Shown: positions 55,121 through 63,357, numbered from the stretch's first letter. The stretch: 64,000 bases of DNA from Swaminathania salitolerans (GCF_007988945.1 NZ_BJVC01000001.1:558001-622000); one strand, 5' to 3'. Numbers and translations are program-made. Notes: generated by a model from the sequence alone, not told the origin.

Positions 55121-55219
55121 TGATTCCGGCGACAAAGGCAGCGTGAAGCTAGGAGGAGCCTTCCATTTCTTCGGGGAGAGGTCGTCGAATCGCGCAAAGA
55201 ACCGGCACTGGCGGCTGAA

Positions 55220-58219
55220 ATGTTGCCCGCTCTCGATGCGTCTTCCTCCGCAAAAATGAGAAACACAGCAAACTCATTGCACGTTGCGCGCAGGCTCTTC
55301 ATGGGCCTGCGACGCTTTTGTGACTCTATGATCCTGGCCGCAATCCTTGTGAATTGGCCGGTATCCTGTTCAGCCGGAAATTTGCATCTCAGGGAGATGG
55401 AGTTTACGGAGCAGGACGGAATCGGAAGTACTTACATCTACGATATTACCCAGGACAATTACGGGTATTTGTACTTTCAGACTAGGCGGGGTTCATATTT
55501 TCTCGATGGAAAATACTTCGTTCCGTTGCCTGTCCCTGTAGAAAGAGGGAAGACCCCGACTGCCTCTTCGACCAACATCTCATCCGATGGTCTTCTTTAT
55601 TTCCAGGACCGCAAGACGCTGTTTGTCGCTAGGCAAAAGACAAGCGCCCGGATCTCGCCTCTCGACCTCGTATATCGAAGAATCTCGATCGAGGGCGCTC
55701 ATGGAGAGTTCCTCGCGTATTACGAGCGGGGAATTATATTCGTCATCGAAAGAGAGGGGCTGCGTCGTTGTATCCTCGATGCTGCCAGGCGGGCCGATTG
55801 CGAGCGAGATCTGACGATCAAATCGACTGAACTGAGTGTATCGAAGATAGAAGACAAATTTGTCATTGTAGACGCGAATAGCAATATTTTATTCGATACA
55901 GAAGGTCATGTTCTGTTTTGTCTTGGTAAGAGAGGGGTGTTCATTGGGATAAACAAGGTGAGGCGAACTAATCCTGTTCTTTTTTTTGAACAAGGAAGGA
56001 TCAGGTATCTTGACAGATTTTTCCATTGGAAAGACCTGCCCTATAAACGACTTGAAAACGATGTGCCGGAACGCAGAGCAATATACTCTCTAATGAGAGA
56101 TCGGAGCTCTTTTCTCTTCTACGATGGTCACAAGATTTCATCATATACAGGAGAAGGGTGGAATGTACTAAATGATGATTTCAATCGCGAGCAGGATATA
56201 TTCTCCTCGTTTCTCGATCGAGATCATCAGTTCTGGTCTGTCAGGGACGATGTCGACCTGGTCAGATTTATCGGCTGGGGAAGTCTTGAAAACCTCGTCT
56301 CGAGCCAGTTCGAAACCGTTTGGCACGTAAGGCAGCTGGGTGACGCTCAGATTCTCAGCGCCGATAGATCCCTCTATTATCGTCGCGGTTCAGGTGCTGA
56401 GAAAAAACTCGCCGAGCTGAGTTCAGTGGCCTTTACGTGGGATGGCCCGCCACATTTCTGGATCTCACCATCCCGCGAGTATGTCACCCGTTGTAAAATC
56501 GTCGAGAGCCGACTCGTCTGCGACAAGCGCGTGACTGTGAGGGATGCGACACAGCTCGCGCGCGTTTCCGCAGGGCCTCGTGCCGGTCAACTCTGGATCG
56601 CGACACTTCATGGATTGTTTTCGTGGGGAGGCGAGGGGGCGAAAGACAATGGTAAAGAGAGTTTCACGTCGAGAAAGAGGTTCGAAGGGGAAATCGATTT
56701 TCTGACGCTGCGATGCGGTCGGGACCTCTGGTTCGCTACCCGGAAAGGTCTTTTCCGTCTCGACGGGAATGGTACGCCAGTTCATATGCTTGCTTCCTGG
56801 CCGAGCGGACCCAATTTCTGGGTGGTCAGCATGGCTTTCACATCCGAAAACGATCTCTGGATCGGCGGCGCGGGCGCGAGAACCGGGCTTATCCATATTC
56901 GTCTCTCCGGGAACCGCATCGTCTCGATCGAGCCTGTTTCTTCCGACAAGATCGGGTCGGAGATGGTATTCACCCTCTTCTGCGATTCCCGCCACTGGCT
57001 GTGGGTAGGAAGCGAGAGTATGCTTGCGGGGTATAACGGGAAGGAATGGGTGAGGATCGACAAGGATGACGGTCTCGTCTCCACCGATATTAGCGCCAGG
57101 GGCATAACCGAAGACAGAGATGGCAGTCTCTGGGTCGGGAGTAACCGGGGTGCGACCCATCTGCGCCATCCTGAGCATTACTTCCAGTATCAGGACCTGA
57201 AGCCTGTCTTCGTAAGGGTCATGCTCGGCGACAAACCCCTGCCCGAGAAGGCGGTCCCTTTCACGCATGAGTCTCTTTCCGTCAAGCTGGGAACCCTGAA
57301 TACCGAGCTTTCCGCCACCACGCAGTTTCGTTACCGTATGGAAGGCGTGGATAGCCAGTGGATCGGTAGCTCGACCGGTGAGATACGCTACAACTACGTG
57401 CCCGCAGGTCATTCCCGTCTGTTCGTCGAGGCGGTCAACGACAAGCGCAATCTCATATCGGCTCCGATCGTGCTCGATATAAGGATGCAGCGCCCCTGGT
57501 GGCAGGCATGGCCGCTGATCGTGCTCTATGTCGTCGCTATTCCCGTGCTGCCCTATACGCTGAACCGTCTGCGGTTCAGATATCTGATGAAGCGACAGCG
57601 CGTTCTCGAGACGCTGGTCGATGAGCGGACGCGGGAGATGCAGGCGGCGCAGAAGGCGCTCGAGCAGCAGGCCAGGCAGGATGGCCTGACCCGGCTCATG
57701 AACCGCCGGACCGCCGAGGCCAGTGCCCGGCGCCTGATGGAGACGATGGCATCTCGAAACGGGAAAGAGCGTTCTGCGACCGGACCGGATGCTGCAATGG
57801 CGGCCCTTGCCTTGTTCGATATCGATTATTTCAAGTCCATCAACGACAGTTTCGGTCATACCATCGGCGATGAGATCCTGGTGGAAATCGGAGCCAGGCT
57901 TCTTCGCGAGAAAAAGGGAACCGAGATTGTCGGTCGCTACGGAGGGGAGGAGTTTCTGATCCTTGTCGCCGGTCCATTTCCCGATGCCGTAGCGCGAATC
58001 TCCGAATTGCTGGCAACCCTCAGCGGCGTTGCGTTCGAAACCCGCGCTGGCACGATGCCCATAGGATGCAGCGCGGGGATCACCGATACCTGGCCGGGCG
58101 ATGTCTGGTCGGATGCGATCGAGCGGGCGGACAAGGCGCTTTATGAGGCCAAGCTCGGCGGGCGCGGGCGCATCGTCGTCAGTGAATCAGGCCGAGACGA
58201 TGAGGGCTGTCCAGGCTGA
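55220..58219 (+). CDS. Diguanylate cyclase with periplasmic beta-propeller sensor (two-component-regulator propeller, Y_Y_Y, GGDEF)
   Basis: Predicted to make c-di-GMP in response to a periplasmic signal. The 999 residues begin with a signal anchor (SMILAAILVNWPVSCSA, about residues 36-52). A long propeller region runs to about 690, with repeats such as IYDITQDNYGYLYFQT, GITEDRDGSLWVGSNRG and LFCDSRHWLWVGSES. A Y_Y_Y domain (FRYRMEGVDSQWIGSS, about 705-755), one membrane helix (WPLIVLYVVAIPVLPYTL, near 763-780), a coiled coil and a GGDEF domain follow. The catalytic motif is RYGGEEF (GGEEF at 908-912). The product-inhibition site reads K-G-T-E instead of R-x-x-D. The start is uncertain (Met13 or Met28 possible). 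The 5' half is much more AT-rich than the 3' half. The gene end overlaps apaG by 41 bp. Confidence 0.88.
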   Translation: MLPALDASSSAKMRNTANSLHVARRLFMGLRRFCDSMILAAILVNWPVSCSAGNLHLREMEFTEQDGIGSTYIYDITQDNYGYLYFQTRRGSYFLDGKYFVPLPVPVERGKTPTASSTNISSDGLLYFQDRKTLFVARQKTSARISPLDLVYRRISIEGAHGEFLAYYERGIIFVIEREGLRRCILDAARRADCERDLTIKSTELSVSKIEDKFVIVDANSNILFDTEGHVLFCLGKRGVFIGINKVRRTNPVLFFEQGRIRYLDRFFHWKDLPYKRLENDVPERRAIYSLMRDRSSFLFYDGHKISSYTGEGWNVLNDDFNREQDIFSSFLDRDHQFWSVRDDVDLVRFIGWGSLENLVSSQFETVWHVRQLGDAQILSADRSLYYRRGSGAEKKLAELSSVAFTWDGPPHFWISPSREYVTRCKIVESRLVCDKRVTVRDATQLARVSAGPRAGQLWIATLHGLFSWGGEGAKDNGKESFTSRKRFEGEIDFLTLRCGRDLWFATRKGLFRLDGNGTPVHMLASWPSGPNFWVVSMAFTSENDLWIGGAGARTGLIHIRLSGNRIVSIEPVSSDKIGSEMVFTLFCDSRHWLWVGSESMLAGYNGKEWVRIDKDDGLVSTDISARGITEDRDGSLWVGSNRGATHLRHPEHYFQYQDLKPVFVRVMLGDKPLPEKAVPFTHESLSVKLGTLNTELSATTQFRYRMEGVDSQWIGSSTGEIRYNYVPAGHSRLFVEAVNDKRNLISAPIVLDIRMQRPWWQAWPLIVLYVVAIPVLPYTLNRLRFRYLMKRQRVLETLVDERTREMQAAQKALEQQARQDGLTRLMNRRTAEASARRLMETMASRNGKERSATGPDAAMAALALFDIDYFKSINDSFGHTIGDEILVEIGARLLREKKGTEIVGRYGGEEFLILVAGPFPDAVARISELLATLSGVAFETRAGTMPIGCSAGITDTWPGDVWSDAIERADKALYEAKLGGRGRIVVSESGRDDEGCPG

Positions 58220-58652
58220 AAAGCGGAATTGCGATTTCGAATCGCGCCCCCGAGCTCGGGTTGATCATGTGGTAGCAGCCCTGCATGAATCCGCACGGCG
58301 TGGGAAGCGCCACACCCGACGTGTATTCGAAGCTCTCTCCCGCTGCGAGAACAGGCTGTTCTCCGATCACGCCATCGCCATGCACATGATCGGTTTTGCC
58401 GCGACCGTCGGTAATTGCCCAGTAGCGGCTCAGAAGCTGGATGGTCTCGCTGCCGCCGTTTTCGATGCGGATATGATAGGCCCATGCATGATGATGCTCG
58501 TCGGGCTGCGACTGGTCTTCCAGCCAGAAAACACGCACCACCACCGTCACGTCATCGGTGATCGCCTCGTAACGGGGGGCGGCTTCCATGGCATCCGCGA
58601 GTGCGGCTTCGGGATCGGCGGCAAGACGGGGTGGCACAGGATTTTGCGACAT
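58179..58652 (-). CDS. apaG: ApaG protein
   Basis: A 157-residue protein made of the immunoglobulin-like ApaG fold (about residues 40-155); ApaG is linked to Co2+/Mg2+ handling in enterobacteria but its biochemical role is unknown. Family landmarks are ITDDVTVVVRVFWLEDQS, HAWAYHIRIENGGSETIQLLSRYW (in order, about residues 62-85), the loop with WAITDGRG and GEQPVLAAGESFEYTSG, and GFMQGCYHM. The ATG at 58652 has AAGGCGGG upstream. Its 3' end overlaps the convergent diguanylate cyclase gene by 41 bp, so the two mRNAs share antisense tails. Confidence 0.93.
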   Translation of the reverse strand: MSQNPVPPRLAADPEAALADAMEAAPRYEAITDDVTVVVRVFWLEDQSQPDEHHHAWAYHIRIENGGSETIQLLSRYWAITDGRGKTDHVHGDGVIGEQPVLAAGESFEYTSGVALPTPCGFMQGCYHMINPSSGARFEIAIPLFSLDSPHRLGLIH

Positions 58653-58688
58653 GCCCGCCTTGTAGGACGATGATCGCGCCGAACGCAA

Positions 58689-59876
58689 TCAGCCTTTGAG
58701 CGCGTCGAGCCCCCGCTGGAGATCGGCGAGGAGATCAGCACTATCCTCGAGGCCGACCGAGAGCCGGATGGCACCGTCGGTAATGCCCAGTCGAGCCCGT
58801 TCCTCGGGGGCGATCTTCATATGCGTGGTCGTGGCAGGATGCGTCGCGAGCGAGCGCGCATCCCCCAGATTGTTCGAGATCGCGATCAGGCGAAGTGCGT
58901 TGAGGAAACGGAAGGCCCCTTCTTTCCCTCCGGGGACCTCGAATGCGACGAGAGAGCCCCCATTATGCATCTGCTCCCGGGCGAGTGCGTGCTGGGGATG
59001 CGATTCGAGGCCCGGATAACTCACCCGCGCGATCGCTCCCGAACTCTCGAGGAAGCGAGCCACGGTCAGGGCATTCGCAGCCATTGCGTTGACGCGCAGC
59101 GGAAGGGTCTCGAGACCCTTGAGCAGGACCCACGCATTGAAAGGCGAGAGGGCATTGCCTGTGTTACGCGTGAAAGGCTGGAGCACCTCCTCGATCCACT
59201 GTTTGCGCCCGAGCACGGCACCGCCTAGCACGCGACCCTGACCGTCGATATGTTTCGTGCAGGAATAAAGGACGACATCGGCCCCGAGATCGAGCGGTTT
59301 CTGGCCGATCGGGGAGGCGAAGACATTGTCGACCATGAGCAGCGCCCCGGCACCATGGCTCAGTTCGGCAATCCTCCGGATATCCAGAACGTCCAGCATC
59401 GGGTTGGACGGGCTTTCGATGAGAACCGCGGCGGTCGGTTCAGACAAGGCGCGCTCCCAGCCTTCGGCGTCATCGCCGTCCACCAGAACCGTCTCGATCC
59501 CGTATCGGGGCAGAAGCGCGGTGACGATCCAGTAGCAGGATCCGAACAGCGCGCGCGAAGCCACGACGCGATCGCCCGCCTTGAGTTGGGCGAGCAGCGC
59601 GGAGGAGACGGCCCCCATGCCGCTGGCGGTAACGATGCATGCCTCTGCGCCTTCGAGGCGCGCAAGCCGGGTCTGCAATGCGTCGGTCGTGGGATTGCCG
59701 AAGCGGGAATACTGATAATGCTCGGTATCGCCAGTGAAGGTCGCGGCGGCCTGTTCGGCGTTGTCGTAGACGAAGCCGGAGGTCAGGAAGATCGCCTCGC
59801 TCGTCTCTCCGTGTTCGGTACGCGCGACATGGTCGTGCAGAAGCCGGGTCGACGGTCCGTAGGAAGATTCTGTCAT
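58689..59876 (-). CDS. metZ: O-succinylhomoserine sulfhydrylase (MetZ)
   Basis: PLP enzyme of the Cys/Met metabolism family that makes homocysteine directly from O-succinylhomoserine and sulfide. The 395 residues begin MTESSYGPSTRLLHDHVART. Key motifs are GFVYDNAEQAAATFTGD, YSRFGNPTTDALQTRLARLEG (in order), the PLP lysine Lys208 in VVLYSCTKHIDGQGR, and LLKGLETLPLRV. The ending, with DGAIRLSVGLEDSADLLADL in order, is that of MetZ. GGAG lies nine bases before the ATG. A SAM-II riboswitch lies 76 bp upstream, which strongly supports a methionine-pathway role. apaG follows on the same strand, 36 bp downstream. Confidence 0.93.
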   Translation of the reverse strand: MTESSYGPSTRLLHDHVARTEHGETSEAIFLTSGFVYDNAEQAAATFTGDTEHYQYSRFGNPTTDALQTRLARLEGAEACIVTASGMGAVSSALLAQLKAGDRVVASRALFGSCYWIVTALLPRYGIETVLVDGDDAEGWERALSEPTAAVLIESPSNPMLDVLDIRRIAELSHGAGALLMVDNVFASPIGQKPLDLGADVVLYSCTKHIDGQGRVLGGAVLGRKQWIEEVLQPFTRNTGNALSPFNAWVLLKGLETLPLRVNAMAANALTVARFLESSGAIARVSYPGLESHPQHALAREQMHNGGSLVAFEVPGGKEGAFRFLNALRLIAISNNLGDARSLATHPATTTHMKIAPEERARLGITDGAIRLSVGLEDSADLLADLQRGLDALKG

Positions 59877-59952
59877 GGGATGACGCTCCAAAATGCCGTC
59901 CGGGGTGGAAGGCGATTCTGGCCGTGGAAGTCCAGAGATACAGGGATCCCGG

Positions 59953-60010
59953 GCCTCTTTAGCGCTGTTTTTTAACCTCGCCGCAATCCGGCCTTCCAAA
60001 TCGCGAGGAC
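59953..60010 (-). promoter_or_regulatory. SAM-II riboswitch in the metZ leader
   Basis: Read on the minus strand, the leader has P1 arms CCTCGC (60008-60003) and GCGAGG (59981-59976). The loop between them starts GATTT and holds CCGGATTGC. After P1 come an A-rich strand (TTAAAAAAC) and AGCGCTAAAGAGG. The order and bases match the SAM-II pattern as I remember it from metX/metA leaders (GATTTAACCGTATTGCAA in the loop, GCTAAAAAGG at the end). SAM-II binds S-adenosylmethionine and lowers expression of methionine genes, usually by hiding the ribosome binding site. Here the metZ site is about 65 nt further on, so the switch may act differently. Confidence 0.8.
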
Positions 60011-60079
60011 TGCCAGCAGGAGGCAGCGCCCGGACTATGCCCGGAGCGCGTCGATCGCGTCAATACGGCGCGGTCGAGA

Positions 60080-60108
60080 TTGCACAAGACAGAAAGCTGG
60101 GGTAAAAG
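60080..60108 (+). promoter_or_regulatory. Candidate promoter of tRNA-Gly
   Basis: TTGCAC (60080-60085), 17-bp spacer, TAAAAG (60103-60108), placing the start point about 5 bp before the tRNA. It partly matches the sigma70 consensus, and the position is right for a tRNA gene. Confidence 0.45.
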
Positions 60109-60119
60109 CGCTTCTAGAT

Positions 60120-60193
60120 GCGGGTGTAGTTCAATGGTAGAACGGCAGCTTCCCAAGCTGCATACGAGGGTTCGATTCCCTTCACCCGCTCCA
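60120..60193 (+). tRNA. tRNA-Gly (anticodon CCC)
   Basis: Full cloverleaf of 74 nt: acceptor arms GCGGGTG/CACCCGC, D-arm with TAGTTCAATGGTAGA, anticodon stem GCAGC/GCTGC around TTCCCAA (anticodon CCC, reads GGG), and T-arm GGGTTCGATTCCC. A discriminator T and encoded CCA complete the 3' end. It lies divergent from metZ. Confidence 0.97.
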
Positions 60194-60299
60194 TGACCCG
60201 TCGTCGGATCTCCAGTGTGGGATGGCAGGCTGGTCTTGCATCCCCGTCAGGGCTGGAACGCCCGCGCCCGGGGATCACGCGATCCCCGCTCCCGGATAT

Positions 60300-61286
60300 C
60301 TACCAGGCATAGGCCTGGGGCGCTTGCCCCCCGGGGCCCGGCCAGATCTCGTCCAGCGTGGCCAGATCCTCGCGCGAAAGCTCCAGCGACAGGCTGTCGA
60401 GCGCGGCATTGAGCTGCTCCAGGGTGCGCGGCCCTATGATGGGGGCGGTAACGACCGGGTTCTGACGGAGCCATGCCATGGCGACTGCTGCGGGGGGTGC
60501 GCCCAGCCCGGCGCAGAACGATTCGTAACGTTCGAGCTGCGGACGATGGCGGTCTATGTTTTCCTTCACATCCGGACGGGCGCGGCGGCCATTGGCGGAT
60601 GCGTGGAGTACGCCTCCGAGAAGGCCGCGATTGAGAGGACTCCAGCAGACCAGACCCAGACCGTGATGGCGGCAGGCGGGAAGAACCTCGAGCTCGACCG
60701 TGCGCTCCATGAGATTGTAATAGCTCTGCTCCGACACGAGTCCCAGCGATCCCCGCGCCTGTGCCGCGAGATGCGTGGTTGCGATCTGCCATCCCGCATG
60801 GTTGCTGCTGCCGACATAGAGAATCTTGCCCTGGGCGACCAGAAGGTCCAGTGCCTGCCAGAGTTCGTCCTGCGGGACGCTCATGTCCGAATGATGCATC
60901 TGGTAAAGATCGATCCGGTCGGTCTTCAGACGTTTCAGACTCGCCTCGCAGGCTTCCCGGATATGAAAGGCCGAAAGACCGCGATCATTCGGCCCGGTCC
61001 CCATGGGCTGATAGAACTTCGTCGCGAGCACGACGGAATTGCGCTGGCCGGATCGTTCGAACCAGTTTCCGATGATCTCTTCGGAGGTGCCGTACCCCTT
61101 CTCCATGTCGGGTGTCTGCGGCCCGCCATAGACATCTGCCGTATCGAAATAGTTGATACCGGCGGCCAGCGCCTCGTCCATGATCCGGAAACTGTCCGGT
61201 TCGGCCGTCACATCGCCGAAATTCATGGCCCCGAGGCAGAGTGGACTGACCTTGAGGCCGGTCCGGCCGAGTTTGCGGTAGTTCAT
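60300..61286 (-). CDS. Aldo/keto reductase
   Basis: NADPH-dependent oxidoreductase of the AKR TIM-barrel superfamily. The 328 residues have the catalytic tetrad in its usual places: Asp and Tyr in INYFDTADVYGG, Lys in VLATKFYQP and His in LYQMHHSD. Cofactor-binding motifs SYYNLMERTVELEVLPAC (in order) and APIIGPRTLEQLNAAL are present. It looks like the group related to YajO/Tas or voltage-gated-channel beta subunits; the substrate is unknown. I chose MNYRKLGRTGLKVSPLCLG (61286) because it is the family start, and GGGAGG lies nine bases ahead; two further ATGs within 21 bp upstream are alternatives. Confidence 0.9.
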   Translation of the reverse strand: MNYRKLGRTGLKVSPLCLGAMNFGDVTAEPDSFRIMDEALAAGINYFDTADVYGGPQTPDMEKGYGTSEEIIGNWFERSGQRNSVVLATKFYQPMGTGPNDRGLSAFHIREACEASLKRLKTDRIDLYQMHHSDMSVPQDELWQALDLLVAQGKILYVGSSNHAGWQIATTHLAAQARGSLGLVSEQSYYNLMERTVELEVLPACRHHGLGLVCWSPLNRGLLGGVLHASANGRRARPDVKENIDRHRPQLERYESFCAGLGAPPAAVAMAWLRQNPVVTAPIIGPRTLEQLNAALDSLSLELSREDLATLDEIWPGPGGQAPQAYAW

Positions 61287-61364
61287 CGCCTGCATCCTCC
61301 CTGTCATTGCACCCAGAACGCGCCTCGACGGTCCGGGTGCATTGAGCGGAATTCAACGCGACGT

Positions 61365-61964
61365 TTATTCCGGCGCGTCGGATGGGTTCATGGCCATGAG
61401 CTCATGCACGATATCGAAACCCGCCCGACCCTGTGCGCTCGTGAAATCGGGCAGGCATCCCATGACCACGGCGATGACGGATGACACGGTCGCTCCGGCA
61501 CGTTCCACGCGACGCAGGACCGCTGCTTCGGAGCGGGCGGACCGGGCACCGCATGCGTCGAGCGCAACGATCACCCTGAAGTCCCTCTCCAGAGCGTCCA
61601 GCGCAGAGAACAGGATGACCGCCTCGACCGAGTAGCCACAAAGGACCAGGGTCCTGCGGCGTGTGGCCGAAAGGGCGTTCATAAGGCCGCGATCCATGAG
61701 GGGGCTGGCCACGGTCCGTGTGTGGACGTTGGACCCGGTCGCGAAAGGCGCCAGTTCAGGGCAGTGGGTTGCCTGTTTCCCCTGCTCGGAGATGACACTG
61801 AACAGGATCGGCTGACCCAGAAGGGTTGCGGTCTCGGCCAGAGCCTTCGCACCGGCCGCGATCATCCGGGGTGGGTTGGTGAGGCTGTTCCTGACCAGGA
61901 ATGGCTGGAGATCGGCAAAGAGATAGACGATGTCATCGGGATCGAGACGGAAGCTGTCGGCCAT
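61365..61964 (-). CDS. Isochorismatase-fold protein apparently lacking the catalytic cysteine
   Basis: The 199 residues follow the cysteine-hydrolase/isochorismatase layout: YLFADLQPFLV with the conserved Asp18, a central beta-strand region (LVLCGYSVEAVILFSALDAL, about residues 107-126) and VIVALDACGARSARSEAAVLRR (in order). In active members the sequence after the Gly is like GVETHVCVLQTALDA; here the aligned position of the nucleophilic Cys is Val (GYSVEAVILFSALDA). So the protein may be a non-catalytic relative or use another residue. It is between the aldo/keto reductase gene and an exported-protein gene, all on the minus strand. Confidence 0.75.
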   Translation of the reverse strand: MADSFRLDPDDIVYLFADLQPFLVRNSLTNPPRMIAAGAKALAETATLLGQPILFSVISEQGKQATHCPELAPFATGSNVHTRTVASPLMDRGLMNALSATRRRTLVLCGYSVEAVILFSALDALERDFRVIVALDACGARSARSEAAVLRRVERAGATVSSVIAVVMGCLPDFTSAQGRAGFDIVHELMAMNPSDAPE

Positions 61965-61979
61965 GAACGGGGTCCTCCT

Positions 61980-62528
61980 TTATCCTCTCAGATATTTCCT
62001 TTCCGGTGCGGGTGCTTTCGGCACGGGTTTCGACCTGCGTCTTGCAGGGGTCGGTACGCCCTCCTGATAGGTCGAGCCGTTCCAGCTCCAGCGATCGTTC
62101 TTGTCGATCAGGAGATCGTGCATCCCGCGATGCTTCGTGGGCAGAACGGCAATCGCACCGCTGACCGAATCGAGAACCAGTTTCCAGCCGCCCTTGTGAC
62201 GCAGATAGACGGAGGTCGAGCATCCTGCGGAGCCGCACAGACGCGCGGACTGGATCTGGACGAAAAGGGCCATATCTCCGGGTGCCGAAGAGAGCGGAGC
62301 CGAGGCGACGAGGACGACCGGTTGATCGCGATGCTTCGCGTCGTCCGCCAGATCGGCCGCGTTCAGTCGCCGGGCTTCACGATCGAGTTCCGTTCCCGGC
62401 TGCTCCGACAGCAGCACGGGGCGGGGCGTCGCCCTGGACGTCGCGTGATGTCCGTGACTGCGTGCCTGGGCGTGACCGGGCGCGAATCCCGCCAGAATCA
62501 TGACCGACAGAACCAATCGAGCGCGCAT
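61980..62528 (-). CDS. Exported protein of unknown function
   Basis: The 182 residues start with a signal peptide (MRARLVLSVMILAGFAPGHA). A His/Arg-rich stretch follows (RSHGHHATSRATPRP), then a globular part with one Cys pair (SARLCGSAGCSTSVYLRHKG). The segment VYLRHKGGWKLVLDSVSGAI and LPTKHRGMHDLLIDKNDRWSW (in order) resembles periplasmic proteins of the C-type-lysozyme-inhibitor-like or 'hypothetical DUF' kind in acetic acid bacteria, but I cannot assign one. The basic Pro-rich C-terminus (RRRSKPVPKAPAPERKYLRG) is unusual. It ends 15 bp before the isochorismatase-like gene. Confidence 0.65.
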   Translation of the reverse strand: MRARLVLSVMILAGFAPGHAQARSHGHHATSRATPRPVLLSEQPGTELDREARRLNAADLADDAKHRDQPVVLVASAPLSSAPGDMALFVQIQSARLCGSAGCSTSVYLRHKGGWKLVLDSVSGAIAVLPTKHRGMHDLLIDKNDRWSWNGSTYQEGVPTPARRRSKPVPKAPAPERKYLRG

Positions 62529-62583
62529 TCATACCTCACCGGGCTAGCGGGCCGCACCGGGCGTGCGGCCATTGCTGCCTATA

Positions 62584-63342
62584 TTAGGCGTGGCGCAGCG
62601 TTACGACCAGAACGTCGCGATACGCCGGTCGCGCCGGATCGATAGGCTCGACGGGTGTAACGCCATGATAGACGCGATGGTCGTCCACCAGCGCCGTATC
62701 GAGCGGTTTCTCCAGCGTGAAGGTCCCGATTTCCTGTCTCTGGTCGTTATGGATCGAGGTAACGCCGGAGGCGACGTTCTCACGATTGACCATGAGCACC
62801 AGAACCCAGTCCACGCCGTCGCGATGCATGCCCTCTGGCGTGGGCTGGCCCGTATGGCCGGCCTGTGCCTCAATCCGGAACTGATGGACCTCGGCGTGCC
62901 AGCTATCGGGCTGGGTCGGGGCGGGGGTCATGCGCAGGGCGAGAAGATGCGCGGCCCGCAGAATGGCGATCATGGCCGGATGCGTTGCGATCGCATCCTC
63001 CACGGGGCCGAACCAGCGTTCGATCCCGCCATTCAGGAGATTGTAGTCGCGGCTCTGGTAATGCGGCTGATGGCGCTTGCGCTCGATACGCGCCTCGCTC
63101 AGCGCATAGGTCGCATAGCGTCGTTTCCGATAGCGCCCGCCATCCGCCATGTAGCGATCCAGACCGAGGCGGTTCCAGCTTTCGGCAAAGCGAGGCCAGT
63201 CCGCGAACCCGAACCCTTCCAGAAAAGGGCGCATGGCCTCTCCGCGCGTGAAGGTGAAACCGCGCTCACGCAGGATATCCACCATCGAATCGAGCGAGGT
63301 GCTCTCTGCGGAAGGAAAGGGGCCGGGTCTCTGCTGGGTCAT
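62584..63342 (-). CDS. 2-oxoglutarate/Fe(II) dioxygenase family protein
   Basis: The 252 residues fit the 2OG-Fe dioxygenase family that includes bacterial L-isoleucine 4-hydroxylase-type amino-acid hydroxylases. The iron ligands are visible: His173 and Asp175 in GMHRDGVDWV, and a distal His in DDHRVYHGVTPVEP (His226 by spacing). The second half has the jelly-roll strands (VLVLMVNRENVASGVTSIH in order, FTLEKPLDTALVDDHR). The first half contains the family-type RRYATYALSEARIERKRHQPHYQS (in order, about residues 74-97). The natural substrate cannot be told. It lies between an exported-protein gene and an NADH dehydrogenase gene, transcribed in the same direction. Confidence 0.85.
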   Translation of the reverse strand: MTQQRPGPFPSAESTSLDSMVDILRERGFTFTRGEAMRPFLEGFGFADWPRFAESWNRLGLDRYMADGGRYRKRRYATYALSEARIERKRHQPHYQSRDYNLLNGGIERWFGPVEDAIATHPAMIAILRAAHLLALRMTPAPTQPDSWHAEVHQFRIEAQAGHTGQPTPEGMHRDGVDWVLVLMVNRENVASGVTSIHNDQRQEIGTFTLEKPLDTALVDDHRVYHGVTPVEPIDPARPAYRDVLVVTLRHA

Positions 63343-63357
63343 GTCACAACCATATCG

